A DNA stretch of 59,979 bases from an uncultured Prevotellaceae bacterium (lineage in GTDB: Bacteria; Bacteroidota; Bacteroidia; Bacteroidales; Bacteroidaceae). Each line of letters begins with the position of its first letter. The first letter of the stretch is position 1. The notes under the pieces were generated by a model. The model was not told the DNA's origin. It saw only the letters and a list, made by a program, of their open reading frames with translations, and ran no database searches. Positions 7,678 to 15,730 of the stretch are shown here, piece by piece. Location of the stretch: the NCBI GenBank assembly GCA_946617675.1, contig CAMOKH010000084.1:1-59979 (forward strand), read 5' to 3'. The position numbers and the translations under genes are program-made.

Positions 7678-7709
7678 CAAAGGTACGAAGAAAAATTGAG
7701 AATTAGCAA
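7678..7709 (-). promoter_or_regulatory. Promoter of the rplY-pth operon
   Basis: On the minus strand TTG (7709-7707), 21 nt, TACCTTTG (7685-7678). Transcription would begin near 7671, about 75 nt before the rplY start. Confidence 0.65.
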
Positions 7710-7746
7710 TAGAGGACTGAAAAAATTAAAAAAATGAGCGATTTTC

Positions 7747-7777
7747 TTGCGTAGTCCTCAGAAAATTCGTATTTTTG
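7747..7777 (+). promoter_or_regulatory. Promoter of the nusB operon
   Basis: TTG at 7747-7749, 20 nt, TATTTTTG at 7770-7777. The start site near 7784 is 17 nt before the nusB ATG at 7801, which also argues against the upstream in-frame start at 7747. Confidence 0.65.
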
Positions 7778-7800
7778 CAGACGAAACAAAGTATAAGAGC

Positions 7801-8745
7801 ATGATAAATCGTGAAATCATACGCATCAAGACCGTCCAGTTAACCTATGCGTACTATCAAAACGGCAGCAAGAACATTGACACGGCTGAGAAGGAGCTGC
7901 TCTTCAGCCTCTCGAAGGCCTACGACCTGTACAACTACCTGCTGGCGCTCATGGTGGCAGTGGCCAAGGAGGCCAAGCGGCGGTTAGAGATAGCCGAGGG
8001 CAAGGCGCGCCGCGAAGGCACGAAGCCGCCGTCGACGCGGTTTGCCTATAACCGCTTTACACTGCAGCTCGAGGAGAACCACCAGCTGAGCGACTTCATC
8101 GGCAACCAGAAGACGACCTGGGCCGACCATCCCGAACTTGTAGGCAAGCTCTACGACCTGATTGAGCAGAGCGAAATCTACAAGGAATACATGAGCAACC
8201 CCACCGACGACTACGCCACCGACCGCGAGCTGTGGCGCAAGATCTATCGTACGCTCATACAGGACAACAGCGACATCGACGAACTGCTCGAGGAGCAGAG
8301 CCTCTACTGGAACGACGACAAGGAAATCGTCGACACCTTCGTGCTGAAGACCATCAAGCGCTTCGACGAGCAGAACGGCGCCCGCCAGGAACTGCTGCCC
8401 GAGTACGACAGCGAGGAGGACCGCGACTACGCCCGCAAGCTGTTCCGCGCCTCGATTCTCAACGCCGACGAGTACCAGCGCTACATGAGCGAGGCCTCGC
8501 GCAACTGGGACTTCTCGCGGCTGGCCTACATGGACGTCATCATCATGCAGATAGCCATTGCCGAGATGATGACCTTCCCCTCGATACCGGTGAGCGTCAC
8601 CATCAACGAGTTTGTCGACATTGCCAAGCTCTACTCCACCCCGAAGAGCGGCGGCTACATCAACGGCATGCTCGACGCCATAGCCCGCCACCTCATCAAG
8701 ACCGGACGGCTGATGAAGCGCATGGAGGAAAGAGGCGAGAAGTGA
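7801..8745 (+). CDS. nusB: Transcription antitermination factor NusB (long Bacteroidota form)
   Basis: 314 residues from ATG 7801 (MINREIIRIKTVQLTYAYYQ). NusB pairs with NusE (S10) on boxA RNA to keep RNA polymerase on rRNA operons. The RNA-binding/NusE-binding fold is in the C-terminal third, with 'YMDVIIMQIAIAEMMTFPSI' and 'TINEFVDIAKLYSTPKSGGY' plus the closing 'INGMLDAIARHL'. The protein is about twice the length of proteobacterial NusB because of an N-terminal region, which is usual in Bacteroidota. The last residues (ERGEK) are encoded by the beginning of a heptamer array that fills the gap to yajC. Confidence 0.93.
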   Translation: MINREIIRIKTVQLTYAYYQNGSKNIDTAEKELLFSLSKAYDLYNYLLALMVAVAKEAKRRLEIAEGKARREGTKPPSTRFAYNRFTLQLEENHQLSDFIGNQKTTWADHPELVGKLYDLIEQSEIYKEYMSNPTDDYATDRELWRKIYRTLIQDNSDIDELLEEQSLYWNDDKEIVDTFVLKTIKRFDEQNGARQELLPEYDSEEDRDYARKLFRASILNADEYQRYMSEASRNWDFSRLAYMDVIIMQIAIAEMMTFPSIPVSVTINEFVDIAKLYSTPKSGGYINGMLDAIARHLIKTGRLMKRMEERGEK

Positions 8746-8815
8746 TGAGGTAAGAGGTAAGAGGTGAGAGGTAAGAAGTCAATCGAAAATCGAAAATCGT
8801 AAATAGAAAATAGAA
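8746..8815. repeat. Ten heptamers (two families of five) between nusB and yajC
   Basis: Five GA-rich 7-mers (TGAGGTA, AGAGGTA, AGAGGTG, AGAGGTA, AGAAGTC; 8746-8780) run in the same 7-nt phase into five A-rich 7-mers (AATCGAA x2, AATCGTA, AATAGAA x2; 8781-8815). The array reaches to 5 nt before the yajC start. Confidence 0.85.
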
Positions 8816-8820
8816 TAAGC

Positions 8821-9144
8821 ATGTTACAGAGTATCTTAGCTGCACAGACAGCACAGGGAGGCGGCAGCGGACTGTCGATGATCCTGATGATGGTGGCCAT
8901 CTTCGCCATCATGTGGTTCTTTATGATCAAGCCCCAGCAGAAGCGGCAGAAGGAAATCCAGAAGTTCCAGAACTCGCTGCAGGAGGGCCAGCAGGTGGTC
9001 ACCGGCGGCGGCATCTACGGCACCGTCAAGAGCATCGACCTGACCAAGAACACCGTCGACGTGAAGATTGCACGCGACGTGGTCATCACCGTCGACAAGA
9101 GCTACGTGTTCAAGGACATGGCCAACACCCCGCTGACGAAGTAA
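8821..9144 (+). CDS. yajC: Preprotein translocase subunit YajC
   Basis: 107 residues. One N-terminal membrane helix (SMILMMVAIFAIMWFFMIKP) is followed at once by the YajC signature 'QQKRQKEIQKFQNSLQEGQQ' and 'VVTGGGIYGTVKSID'. YajC is an accessory inner-membrane subunit working with SecDF of the Sec translocon. It is followed after 3 nt by the YbbR gene, the usual Bacteroidales order nusB-yajC-ybbR-coaE. Confidence 0.93.
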   Translation: MLQSILAAQTAQGGGSGLSMILMMVAIFAIMWFFMIKPQQKRQKEIQKFQNSLQEGQQVVTGGGIYGTVKSIDLTKNTVDVKIARDVVITVDKSYVFKDMANTPLTK

Positions 9145-9147
9145 GTC

Positions 9148-10131
9148 ATGGCGTCGCTCGGGCAGCTCCTTCACATCCTCAGGAATTTTCTGTTTAGCCG
9201 GGCTAACAGGGAGTTCCTGATTTTCCTGTTCTTCCTCGCGCTCTCAGGCGTCTTCTGGCTGCTGATGACACTCAACGAGACCTACGAGCGGGAAGTGACG
9301 GTGCCTGTCCACATTACCGGCGTACCGTCGGACGTCATGCTCACCAGCAACGAGACCGACACCATCAAGGTCGTCATCCGCGACCGCGGCATCAACCTGC
9401 TGACCTACATCTACGGCGAGGCACTGAAGCACGTCGAGGTGAACTTCAAGAGCTACGACCAGTTGGGCGGCAACGGCTCCATACCGGCAGCCGAGCTGGC
9501 CAAGGCCGTGCAGTCAGGACTGGCCGCGTCGAGCAAGATTATCAGCGTCAAGCCCGACCGCCTGCGCTACTACTACGCCTCGGGCTCCTACAAGCGCGTG
9601 CCCGTGCGCTGGCGCGGCCGCGTCATACCCGAGCACCTGTACTTTCTCAGTCATGTCAGCTACGATCCCGACAGCGTCACCGTCTACGCCTCCGAGGAGC
9701 GGCTCGACAGCATCCGCATGGTCTACACTGAGGCCCTCAACAACGTCGGCTTCCGCGACACGCTCGTCGTCGACTGCCGCCTGCGCAAGATGGAGGGCGT
9801 GAAGATCGTGCCCGACCGCGTGAAGACCACCTTCTACACCGACGTGCTGACCGAGGAGAGCATCGACAACATACCCGTCGAGGGCGTCAACATGCCGCCC
9901 AACAAGGTGCTCAGGACATTCCCCGCCAAGGTCGCCGTGAAATTCGTCACCGGCGTCAACGTCTACCGCACGCTCTCGGCCAAGGACTTCACCGTCATTG
10001 CCGACTACAACGAGCTGCGCGACAAGGCGTCGGAGAAGTGCAACCTCTACCTGCAGAAAGTGCCGCAGGGCATCACCCGCGCCACGCTCGTCACCAAGCA
10101 GGTAGACTATCTCATCGAGGACGTACAATGA
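9148..10131 (+). CDS. YbbR-like membrane-anchored protein
   Basis: 327 residues with one N-terminal membrane helix (REFLIFLFFLALSGVFWLLM, about 25-44) and an extracytoplasmic part containing repeated YbbR-type beta segments ('VPVHITGVPSDVMLTSN', then 'VRWRGRVIPEHLYFLSHVSY' and 'DPDSVTVYASEERLDSI'). YbbR domains are small beta modules; in Firmicutes such proteins (CdaR) regulate the diadenylate cyclase CdaA, but no cdaA is seen here, so that role is not claimed. The stop overlaps the coaE start (ATGA 10128-10131). Confidence 0.85.
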   Translation: MASLGQLLHILRNFLFSRANREFLIFLFFLALSGVFWLLMTLNETYEREVTVPVHITGVPSDVMLTSNETDTIKVVIRDRGINLLTYIYGEALKHVEVNFKSYDQLGGNGSIPAAELAKAVQSGLAASSKIISVKPDRLRYYYASGSYKRVPVRWRGRVIPEHLYFLSHVSYDPDSVTVYASEERLDSIRMVYTEALNNVGFRDTLVVDCRLRKMEGVKIVPDRVKTTFYTDVLTEESIDNIPVEGVNMPPNKVLRTFPAKVAVKFVTGVNVYRTLSAKDFTVIADYNELRDKASEKCNLYLQKVPQGITRATLVTKQVDYLIEDVQ

Positions 10132-10712
10132 AAGTAGGAATAGCCGGAGGCATAGGCAGCGGCAAGAGCTACGTGGCAGCACGACTGGCGGCACGCGGCA
10201 TCAGCGTCTACGACTGCGACGCCGCCGCCAAGCGGCTCATGCGCACGTCGGCCCAGCTGCGCCGACAGCTGACGGCCCTCGTCGGCCCCGACTGCTACCG
10301 CCGCGACGAGGCCGGGCTCTACACGCTCAACAAGGGCGCCGTCAGCCGATTCCTGCTCGCCAGCGCCGACAACCAGCAGGCCATCAACGCCATCGTCCAC
10401 CCGGCCGTCTTCGCCGACTTCGTCGGCAGCGGCCTCAGCTGGCTCGAGTCGGCCATCATGTACGAGTCGGGCGCCGACCGCTACGTCGACCGTGTCGTCG
10501 TCGTCAGCGCGCCCCTCGAGGTGCGCATCGGCCGCATCATGCGCCGCGACGCCATCAGCCGCAGCCAGGCCCTGCAGTGGATTGACCACCAGCTGCCCCA
10601 GGACGAGGTGCGCCGCCGCGCCGACTTCGAGGTCGTCAACGACGGCCTGCACGACATTGACAAACAAATAAACATTATATTAGAACAATTATCATGCAAC
10701 AGACCATTTTAG
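10128..10712 (+). CDS. coaE: Dephospho-CoA kinase
   Basis: 194 residues from ATG 10128, chosen over the in-frame upstream start at 10038 because it overlaps the ybbR stop as ATGA and places the P-loop 'GGIGSGKS' at residues 6-13, as in the family. It phosphorylates the 3'-OH of dephospho-CoA with ATP, the last step of CoA synthesis. 'VYDCDAAAKRLM' is the substrate-binding block and 'IMRRDAISRSQALQWIDHQL' the lid region. The end overlaps the next gene by 19 nt. Confidence 0.93.
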   Translation: MKVGIAGGIGSGKSYVAARLAARGISVYDCDAAAKRLMRTSAQLRRQLTALVGPDCYRRDEAGLYTLNKGAVSRFLLASADNQQAINAIVHPAVFADFVGSGLSWLESAIMYESGADRYVDRVVVVSAPLEVRIGRIMRRDAISRSQALQWIDHQLPQDEVRRRADFEVVNDGLHDIDKQINIILEQLSCNRPF

Positions 10713-11158
10713 CTATCGCCGGCAAGCCCGGCCTCTACAAACTCGTTACACGCGGTAAGAACAACCTCATCGTCGAAGCCCTCGACGCCACACACCGCCG
10801 CCAGCCGGCCTTCGCCTCAGACCGCATCACGTCGCTGGCCGACGTCGCCATGTACACCGAGACCGACGACGTGCCCCTGATGACCATCCTCGAGAGCATC
10901 AAGAAGCTCGAGGGCGGCAAGAAGGCGTCGGTCGACCCGAAGAAGGCCAGCCCCGACGAGTTGCACGAGTTCTTCACGAAGGTGCTGCCTGAGTGGGACC
11001 GCGACCGCGTCAAGAACTCGCACATCCAGAAGCTCATTCAGTGGTACAACATCCTGGTCGAGGCCGGCATCACCGACTTCGAGGATAAAGTGGAGGCTGA
11101 GGAGGCCGAGCCCGCCAAGGCTGACGCCAAGCCCGCCGACGACAAGCAGGAGGCATAG
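10694..11158 (+). CDS. DUF5606 domain-containing protein
   Basis: 154 residues. The N-terminal 'LAIAGKPGLYKLVTRGKNNL' and 'TLVADVAMYTETDD'-like segment (here SLADVAMYTETDD) mark the DUF5606 family, which is conserved in Bacteroidota beside coaE and of unknown function. The middle 'HEFFTKVLPEWDRDRVKNSH' is a helical block and the last 20 residues are a charged, disordered Glu/Ala/Lys/Asp tail. The start ATG lies 19 nt inside coaE, so the two are translationally coupled. A hairpin at 11169-11208 follows. Confidence 0.85.
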   Translation: MQQTILAIAGKPGLYKLVTRGKNNLIVEALDATHRRQPAFASDRITSLADVAMYTETDDVPLMTILESIKKLEGGKKASVDPKKASPDELHEFFTKVLPEWDRDRVKNSHIQKLIQWYNILVEAGITDFEDKVEAEEAEPAKADAKPADDKQEA

Positions 11159-11168
11159 CCCCGCAAAG

Positions 11169-11208
11169 ATTCACCGCCACTGAATGAATTTTCAGCGGCG
11201 GTGAATTT
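11169..11208 (+). terminator. Hairpin after the coaE-DUF5606 transcript
   Basis: ATTCACCGCC pairs with GGCGGTGAAT around a second short stem (CTGA/TCAG); a T-tract is lacking, so the terminator role is inferred from position. Confidence 0.5.
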
Positions 11209-11210
11209 CC

Positions 11211-11309
11211 AAAACCCGCCGCGTTTTCCGCAAAACCCGCCACGTTTCCCGCAAAACCCGCCACGTTTCCCACAAAACCCGCCACATCTCCCGCAAAACC
11301 CGCCCCCGC
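11211..11309. repeat. 21-bp tandem repeat
   Basis: Four units of 21 bp begin at 11211, 11232, 11253 and 11274, plus a partial fifth, consensus AAAACCCGCCACGTTTCCCG followed by C. The unit is 7 codons long, so reading frames stay open across it, but no coding signal supports a gene. Confidence 0.85.
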
Positions 11310-11326
11310 GCCCCGGCGTCAGGGTG

Positions 11327-11450
11327 CCGCGTGGTTTTGCCACGCGGAATCGCGCGTATAATTGCCAATAACAGGACACAACCCACACTCCCCGCACTAC
11401 TGACACCTGACAAGGTGAGAGAAGTGCGGGGAGTGTGGGTTGTTTCCTGT
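11327..11450. repeat. Two hairpins, one with a 28-bp near-perfect stem, in the convergent intergenic gap
   Basis: CCGCGTGG/CCACGCGG (11327-11334, 11340-11347) forms a short hairpin. Then 11371-11398 pairs with 11423-11450 over 28 bp with a single mismatch and a 24-nt loop. The gap 11159-11483 therefore consists of a hairpin, a 21-bp tandem array and these two inverted repeats, with no gene. As the genes on both sides converge, the long stem could stop transcription from either side. Confidence 0.75.
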
Positions 11451-11483
11451 ATATAACAATTAACGTACGCGCGCGCGAAGGCA

Positions 11484-14400
11484 TTACCTCGGACGACCGC
11501 CGCCGAAGCCGCCGCCGCCGAAACCGCCACCGAAACCGCCACCGCGGTTGCCGCCACGGCCACCGCCGCGACCGCCACCGAAGCCGCCCATAGGCATGCC
11601 CATACCCATGCCGCCGCGCATGCCGCGACGGGCCTCGCGGGTGCCGAAGAGGTTGATGCGGTAGATGACGTGGAGCATGGCGTAGTTGGTCACGGCGTTA
11701 AACTCGTTGTCGGTGCGGGCCATGGCCGAGATCTGGCTCGAGATGGTCGACTGCTGGCCGAGGATGTCGAAGAGCTGCAGCGAGACGGTCAGGGGCTTGC
11801 CCTGCAGGAAGCTGTGCGAAATCTGGGCGTTCCATATCAGCTCGTTGGTATTCATCGAGGCGTCGGAGTAGCCTCGGCGGCTGTTCATGCCCATGTCGGT
11901 GGCAATCTGCGTGCCCCAGGGCATGGTGAGCGTCGTGTTGAAGCCGTAGGCGAAGTTCCAGGTGTCGAGGTCCGACTGGGGCTGCAGCTCGTTGCGGGTG
12001 TGGGTGTAGTTCATCGATCCGTTCAGCTCGACCTCAATCCAGTCGTTGCGATAGCTGGTGCCGAGACGTCCGCCGATGGTGTTGCTGTTGGTGACGTTCT
12101 TCACGGCCTCCTTGTTCTGGTCGAGATAGCTGACGTGGTGGTTGTAGGTGTCGTTCAGCGAGATGTTGTAGTTGAAGTAGCCCAGTGTGTCGATGGCCGA
12201 GCTGAACATGATGTTGGCGCGGGCGTTCCAGTTGCCGTTGATGTTCTCGGGGCGCGATGTGCGTGCGCCGGTGGTCGGGTCGTAGCTCACCTTGTTTGAT
12301 ATGCTGTTGGCCGTCGTCGAGAAGTTGGCGTCGGCGTTGATGAAGCGCTGGTGGTTGGCCACGTAGTTGTTGAAGCGCAGGTTGAAGCGCTGCGTGAACG
12401 AGGGCTTCAGGTCGGGGTTACCCGTGGTCTTGCTCAGCGGGTTGGTGTCGTCGTCGATGACGAGCAGCTGGTCGATGGAGGGCTGGCTGGTGCTGCCTCG
12501 GTACTCGAAGCGCAGGTTGCCCTGCTGCGAGAAGCGCCAGCGGAAGTTGGCCGTCGGGCTCCAGTTGGTCACCGAGCGGTTGACGACGGTGTCGACGTTC
12601 AGGTAGCGCTGGGTGTACTCCGACGTCTGTGGCACCACCTGCACGCCGAAGTTGAAGTCGTAGGTCGAGCGAATGAAGCGCAGCATGATCTCGCCGGTGT
12701 GGATGTAGTTCTTGTAGGCCGAGTAGCGGCTCTGGTCGCGGGTGTAGAACATGTCGCGGTCCATGTAGTCGCGGTCGAGCAGGCTGAAGTAGTCGTCCCA
12801 CTGGCGGTACATGGGCTTGACGCCGCTGAAGTCGTAGCCCGGTCCGTGGGTTGAGAGCAGCGGGTCGGAGTAGTCGTAGGTCGAGCGGTCGCTCTCGTTG
12901 TTACGGTACTGGAAGGTGTAGCTGAACTGCAGGAACGTGGCGTAGGCGATAGGCTCGCTGTAGGTGGCCCTGATGCTGTAGTCCCAGGTCGTGGTGGGCG
13001 TCAGGTTGTAGCGGTTGGTCTGGTAGCGGTCCAGCCCGCTGACGCCGTTGAACGTTGTCTGCGACTGGAAGAGCCGCGTGTAGTTGTTCGAGAGCTGGCG
13101 GTTCTCCGAGTCGTTATAGTTGCCCTGCAGCTGCAGGGTGATGTTGCGCCCGCGGCCGTTCAGCAGGCGGTTCACCATCAGCGTGCCGCCTAAGGTCTTG
13201 TTCTCGCCGTAGGACAGCGAGCGGTTGCTGCTGGCGTTGACGAGCAGTGAGTCGAGGTTGCCGCCGTTCTTGATGATCTCCTGCAGCAGTGCCGTGCCGA
13301 TCTGGGTGTCGAGGATGCTGTAGGGGTCGTTGTTGAACGAGGCCGAGAGGTTGTTGCTCGTGCCGTCGTTGGTCGAGTAGCTCAGGTTGGGTCGCAGGCT
13401 GATGTTCCACAGCGTGTCGGGGGTCCACTCAATGCGGCCGCCGGCACTCCAGCTGTTCGAGCGCGAGTAGCTCTGGTTGACGGAGTTCTGGAACGAGTTG
13501 GTCTGGCCGCCGTAGAAGTTCTGCACGGCCCGGCGCGACCAGCTGTCGCCGTCGCGGTGGTTCCAGTTCACGTAGGCCTGGGCAATGAGCAGGTCGGTCT
13601 TCTCGTAGTTGTAGTTCAGCATGCCCATCTTGGCGGCGTTCAGTCCGTTGCCACCCATGCCGCGTCCGCCGCCGAAGCCACGTCCGCCGCCACCGCCGAA
13701 GCCCATGTCGTTGGTGTTGTTGGCGTTGAACATGCCCATCAGGCGGTGGTCGCCGCGCATCATCATGCCGAAGAGGCGGGCGGCGTAGCGGTCCTTCGTG
13801 CCGGCGCCCAGGTCGGCGTTGGCCATCGTGCCGCGGTTCATGCCCTGGCGCAGGCCGAAGTCGAGCACCGTCTGCTCGTTGCCGTCGTCGATGCCGGTGA
13901 TGCGGGCCAAGTCGCTCTTCTCGTCGTAGGCGCGAATGCGCTCAATGATGCTCGTGGGCAGGTTCTTCAGCGCCGTCTGGGCGTCGCCGAACTCCTTGTT
14001 GTCGACCTTGATCTTGGTCACCGTCTTGCCGTTAATCTTGATGTTGCCGTTGTCGTCGACCTCGGCGCCGGGCAGACGCTTCACCAGCTCCTCGACGACC
14101 GAGCCCTCGGGCGTGCGGTAGGCGTCGGCGTTGTAGACGAGGGTGTCGCCCTTCGACTGCACCTTGGCCAGGTGGGCCGTGGCGGTGACGCCCTTCAGCA
14201 TGATGGCGTCGGGAGCCAGCGCGATGGTGCCCAGACTGACGCCCTTGCCGCCGCTGACGCTGACGGCCTTGGTGTAGGTCTTAAAGCCCACGTAGGTGAC
14301 GCGTACGATGTAGCTGCCATCCTTGGGGGCGGTCATCTTAAACTGGCCGTCCACGTTGGTCACGGCGTTGGTCACCAGTGTCGAGTCGGTCTTCAGCAGA

Positions 14401-14528
14401 GCGACTGTGGCCTGGATGACGGCTTCTCTGGAGTCCTGTTCTATGACTGTTCCGTTAATGGTGCGCTGTGCCAGCGCGGTCATGGTTGTCGTCAGTGTGA
14501 CGAGTGCGAATAGCAAAAATCGTTTCAT
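11484..14528 (-). CDS. Outer-membrane beta-barrel protein, TonB-dependent-receptor-like, with carboxypeptidase-regulatory-like N-terminus
   Basis: 1014 residues with signal peptide (MKRFLLFALVTLTTTMTALA). Residues about 22-105 form a carboxypeptidase-regulatory-like domain ('INGTVIEQDSREAVIQATVA', 'VRVTYVGFKTYTK'), then a plug-like segment ('GDTLVYNADAYRTPEGSVVE', 'LPGAEVDDNGNIKINGK') and a long barrel of aromatic strands. This is the usual plan of the Bacteroidota outer-membrane beta-barrel family related to TonB receptors; the ligand is unknown and no SusD partner is adjacent. Odd features are two Gly/Arg/Phe/Met-rich stretches, one near residues 275-295 and one closing the protein (about the last 45 residues), the latter replacing the usual terminal aromatic strand. 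Confidence 0.85.
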   Translation of the reverse strand: MKRFLLFALVTLTTTMTALAQRTINGTVIEQDSREAVIQATVALLKTDSTLVTNAVTNVDGQFKMTAPKDGSYIVRVTYVGFKTYTKAVSVSGGKGVSLGTIALAPDAIMLKGVTATAHLAKVQSKGDTLVYNADAYRTPEGSVVEELVKRLPGAEVDDNGNIKINGKTVTKIKVDNKEFGDAQTALKNLPTSIIERIRAYDEKSDLARITGIDDGNEQTVLDFGLRQGMNRGTMANADLGAGTKDRYAARLFGMMMRGDHRLMGMFNANNTNDMGFGGGGGRGFGGGRGMGGNGLNAAKMGMLNYNYEKTDLLIAQAYVNWNHRDGDSWSRRAVQNFYGGQTNSFQNSVNQSYSRSNSWSAGGRIEWTPDTLWNISLRPNLSYSTNDGTSNNLSASFNNDPYSILDTQIGTALLQEIIKNGGNLDSLLVNASSNRSLSYGENKTLGGTLMVNRLLNGRGRNITLQLQGNYNDSENRQLSNNYTRLFQSQTTFNGVSGLDRYQTNRYNLTPTTTWDYSIRATYSEPIAYATFLQFSYTFQYRNNESDRSTYDYSDPLLSTHGPGYDFSGVKPMYRQWDDYFSLLDRDYMDRDMFYTRDQSRYSAYKNYIHTGEIMLRFIRSTYDFNFGVQVVPQTSEYTQRYLNVDTVVNRSVTNWSPTANFRWRFSQQGNLRFEYRGSTSQPSIDQLLVIDDDTNPLSKTTGNPDLKPSFTQRFNLRFNNYVANHQRFINADANFSTTANSISNKVSYDPTTGARTSRPENINGNWNARANIMFSSAIDTLGYFNYNISLNDTYNHHVSYLDQNKEAVKNVTNSNTIGGRLGTSYRNDWIEVELNGSMNYTHTRNELQPQSDLDTWNFAYGFNTTLTMPWGTQIATDMGMNSRRGYSDASMNTNELIWNAQISHSFLQGKPLTVSLQLFDILGQQSTISSQISAMARTDNEFNAVTNYAMLHVIYRINLFGTREARRGMRGGMGMGMPMGGFGGGRGGGRGGNRGGGFGGGFGGGGFGGGRPR

Positions 14529-14626
14529 ATAAAGTGTGGTAATTACAACATTATGACGCTCGGCGGAAAGAAAAGTTTAATTTCTGACACGTATTTCGAT
14601 ATTTTTTTTTAATTTTGTCGCCCGAT

Positions 14627-15730
14627 ATGGAAAAACAGAAGGTTATTCACTCCACCTGCCTGGAGCCGGCCGTCGCCTCGGCGGTGGCCGAGTGCGAGCA
14701 CGACCGCACTTTTATTCTCGTCGACGAGACCACCAGTCGGCTATGCCTGCCCGTCGTGGCGGGATTCGACTGCCTGCGCGACGCTGAAGTCATCACCATC
14801 GGAGCCACCGACGAGCATAAGACGCTCGACTCGCTGGCCCACGTCTGGACGAGCCTGCAGCAGGGCGGCGCCACGCGCCACTCACTGATGGTGAACCTCG
14901 GCGGCGGCATGGTGACCGACCTCGGCGGGTTCGCCGCCGCGACGTTCAAGCGCGGACTGAACTATATCAACATTCCCACCACGCTGCTCGCCATGGTCGA
15001 CGCCTCGGTAGGCGGCAAGACGGGCATCAACTTCGGCGGACTGAAGAACGAGGTCGGCGTCTTCTCTACGGCGCGCAGCGTCATTCTCGACACCACATTC
15101 CTACGCACGCTCGACCACGAGAATATCCTTTCTGGCTATGCCGAGATGCTGAAGCACGGACTGATTAGCCCCGACCGCAGCATGTGGGCCGAACTGCTGA
15201 CGTTCGCCCTCGACGTCCCTGACTACCACCAGCTGAGCCGCATGCTCGAGGACTCCGTCAAGGTGAAGGAGCGCATCGTCGAGCAGGACCCCACCGAGCA
15301 GGGACTGCGCAAGGCGCTCAACCTGGGCCACACCGTGGGCCACGCCTTCGAGTCGCTGGCACTGAGGCGCAGCCTATCAACGCACACCGCTCACCCCTCA
15401 CCTCTCACCTCTCACCCCTCACCTCTTCTACATGGCTACGCCGTGGCCTATGGTCTCATCTGCGAGCTCTACCTGAGCTGCGTGAAGACGGGATTCCCCA
15501 CCGAGACGATGCGCCAGACGGTGAACTTCATCCACGAGAACTACGGCCGCATGGACATTACCTGCGACGACTACCCCGCCCTGCTCGAACTGATGACCCA
15601 CGACAAGAAGAACGTCGCCGGCGAGATAAACTTCACACTGCTGGGCGACATCGGCGACCTGCGCATCAATCAGACGGCCACGCGTCGCGAGATTGAAGAG
15701 GCGCTCGACTTCTACCGCGAGGGCTGCTGA
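14627..15730 (+). CDS. aroB: 3-dehydroquinate synthase
   Basis: 367 residues from ATG 14627. It cyclises DAHP to 3-dehydroquinate in the shikimate pathway, using NAD and a divalent metal. NAD-binding 'NLGGGMVTDLGGFAAATFKR', 'PTTLLAMVDASVGGKTGIN', 'GYAEMLKHGLI' (metal Glu) and 'LNLGHTVGHAFESL' (metal His) are intact. Between this last motif and 'LLHGYAVAYGL' (second metal His) there is an insertion of roughly 18 residues (LSTHTAHPSPLTSHPSP region) that contains five CTCACCT/C heptamers (15390-15424). The frame is kept and the insertion falls in a surface loop near the metal site, so the enzyme may still work. The 3' end overlaps menE by 19 nt on the other strand. Confidence 0.93.
   Translation: MEKQKVIHSTCLEPAVASAVAECEHDRTFILVDETTSRLCLPVVAGFDCLRDAEVITIGATDEHKTLDSLAHVWTSLQQGGATRHSLMVNLGGGMVTDLGGFAAATFKRGLNYINIPTTLLAMVDASVGGKTGINFGGLKNEVGVFSTARSVILDTTFLRTLDHENILSGYAEMLKHGLISPDRSMWAELLTFALDVPDYHQLSRMLEDSVKVKERIVEQDPTEQGLRKALNLGHTVGHAFESLALRRSLSTHTAHPSPLTSHPSPLLHGYAVAYGLICELYLSCVKTGFPTETMRQTVNFIHENYGRMDITCDDYPALLELMTHDKKNVAGEINFTLLGDIGDLRINQTATRREIEEALDFYREGC
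15390..15424 (+). repeat. Five-heptamer array inside aroB
   Basis: CTCACCC, CTCACCT, CTCACCT, CTCACCC, CTCACCT in tandem, 35 bp, in the coding strand of aroB between the two metal-His motifs. Confidence 0.9.

Noticed and set aside
7595..7680. Possible preQ1 or other riboswitch ahead of the operon that ends with queF
   Set aside because: The leader has only two small hairpins and lies before rplY, four genes away from queF; no aptamer-like core was seen.
13557..14513. Long Val/His/Ala-rich open frame opposite the beta-barrel gene
   Set aside because: Composition is that of antisense reading of GC-rich codons; the receptor-like gene has a signal peptide and domains. The same applies to 55699-57105, 57202-58713, 29946-31028 and 4306-4725.
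14610..14617. TAATTTTG as an aroB promoter element
   Set aside because: It would start transcription about 3 nt before the ATG and has no TTTG 20 nt upstream; too weak to call.
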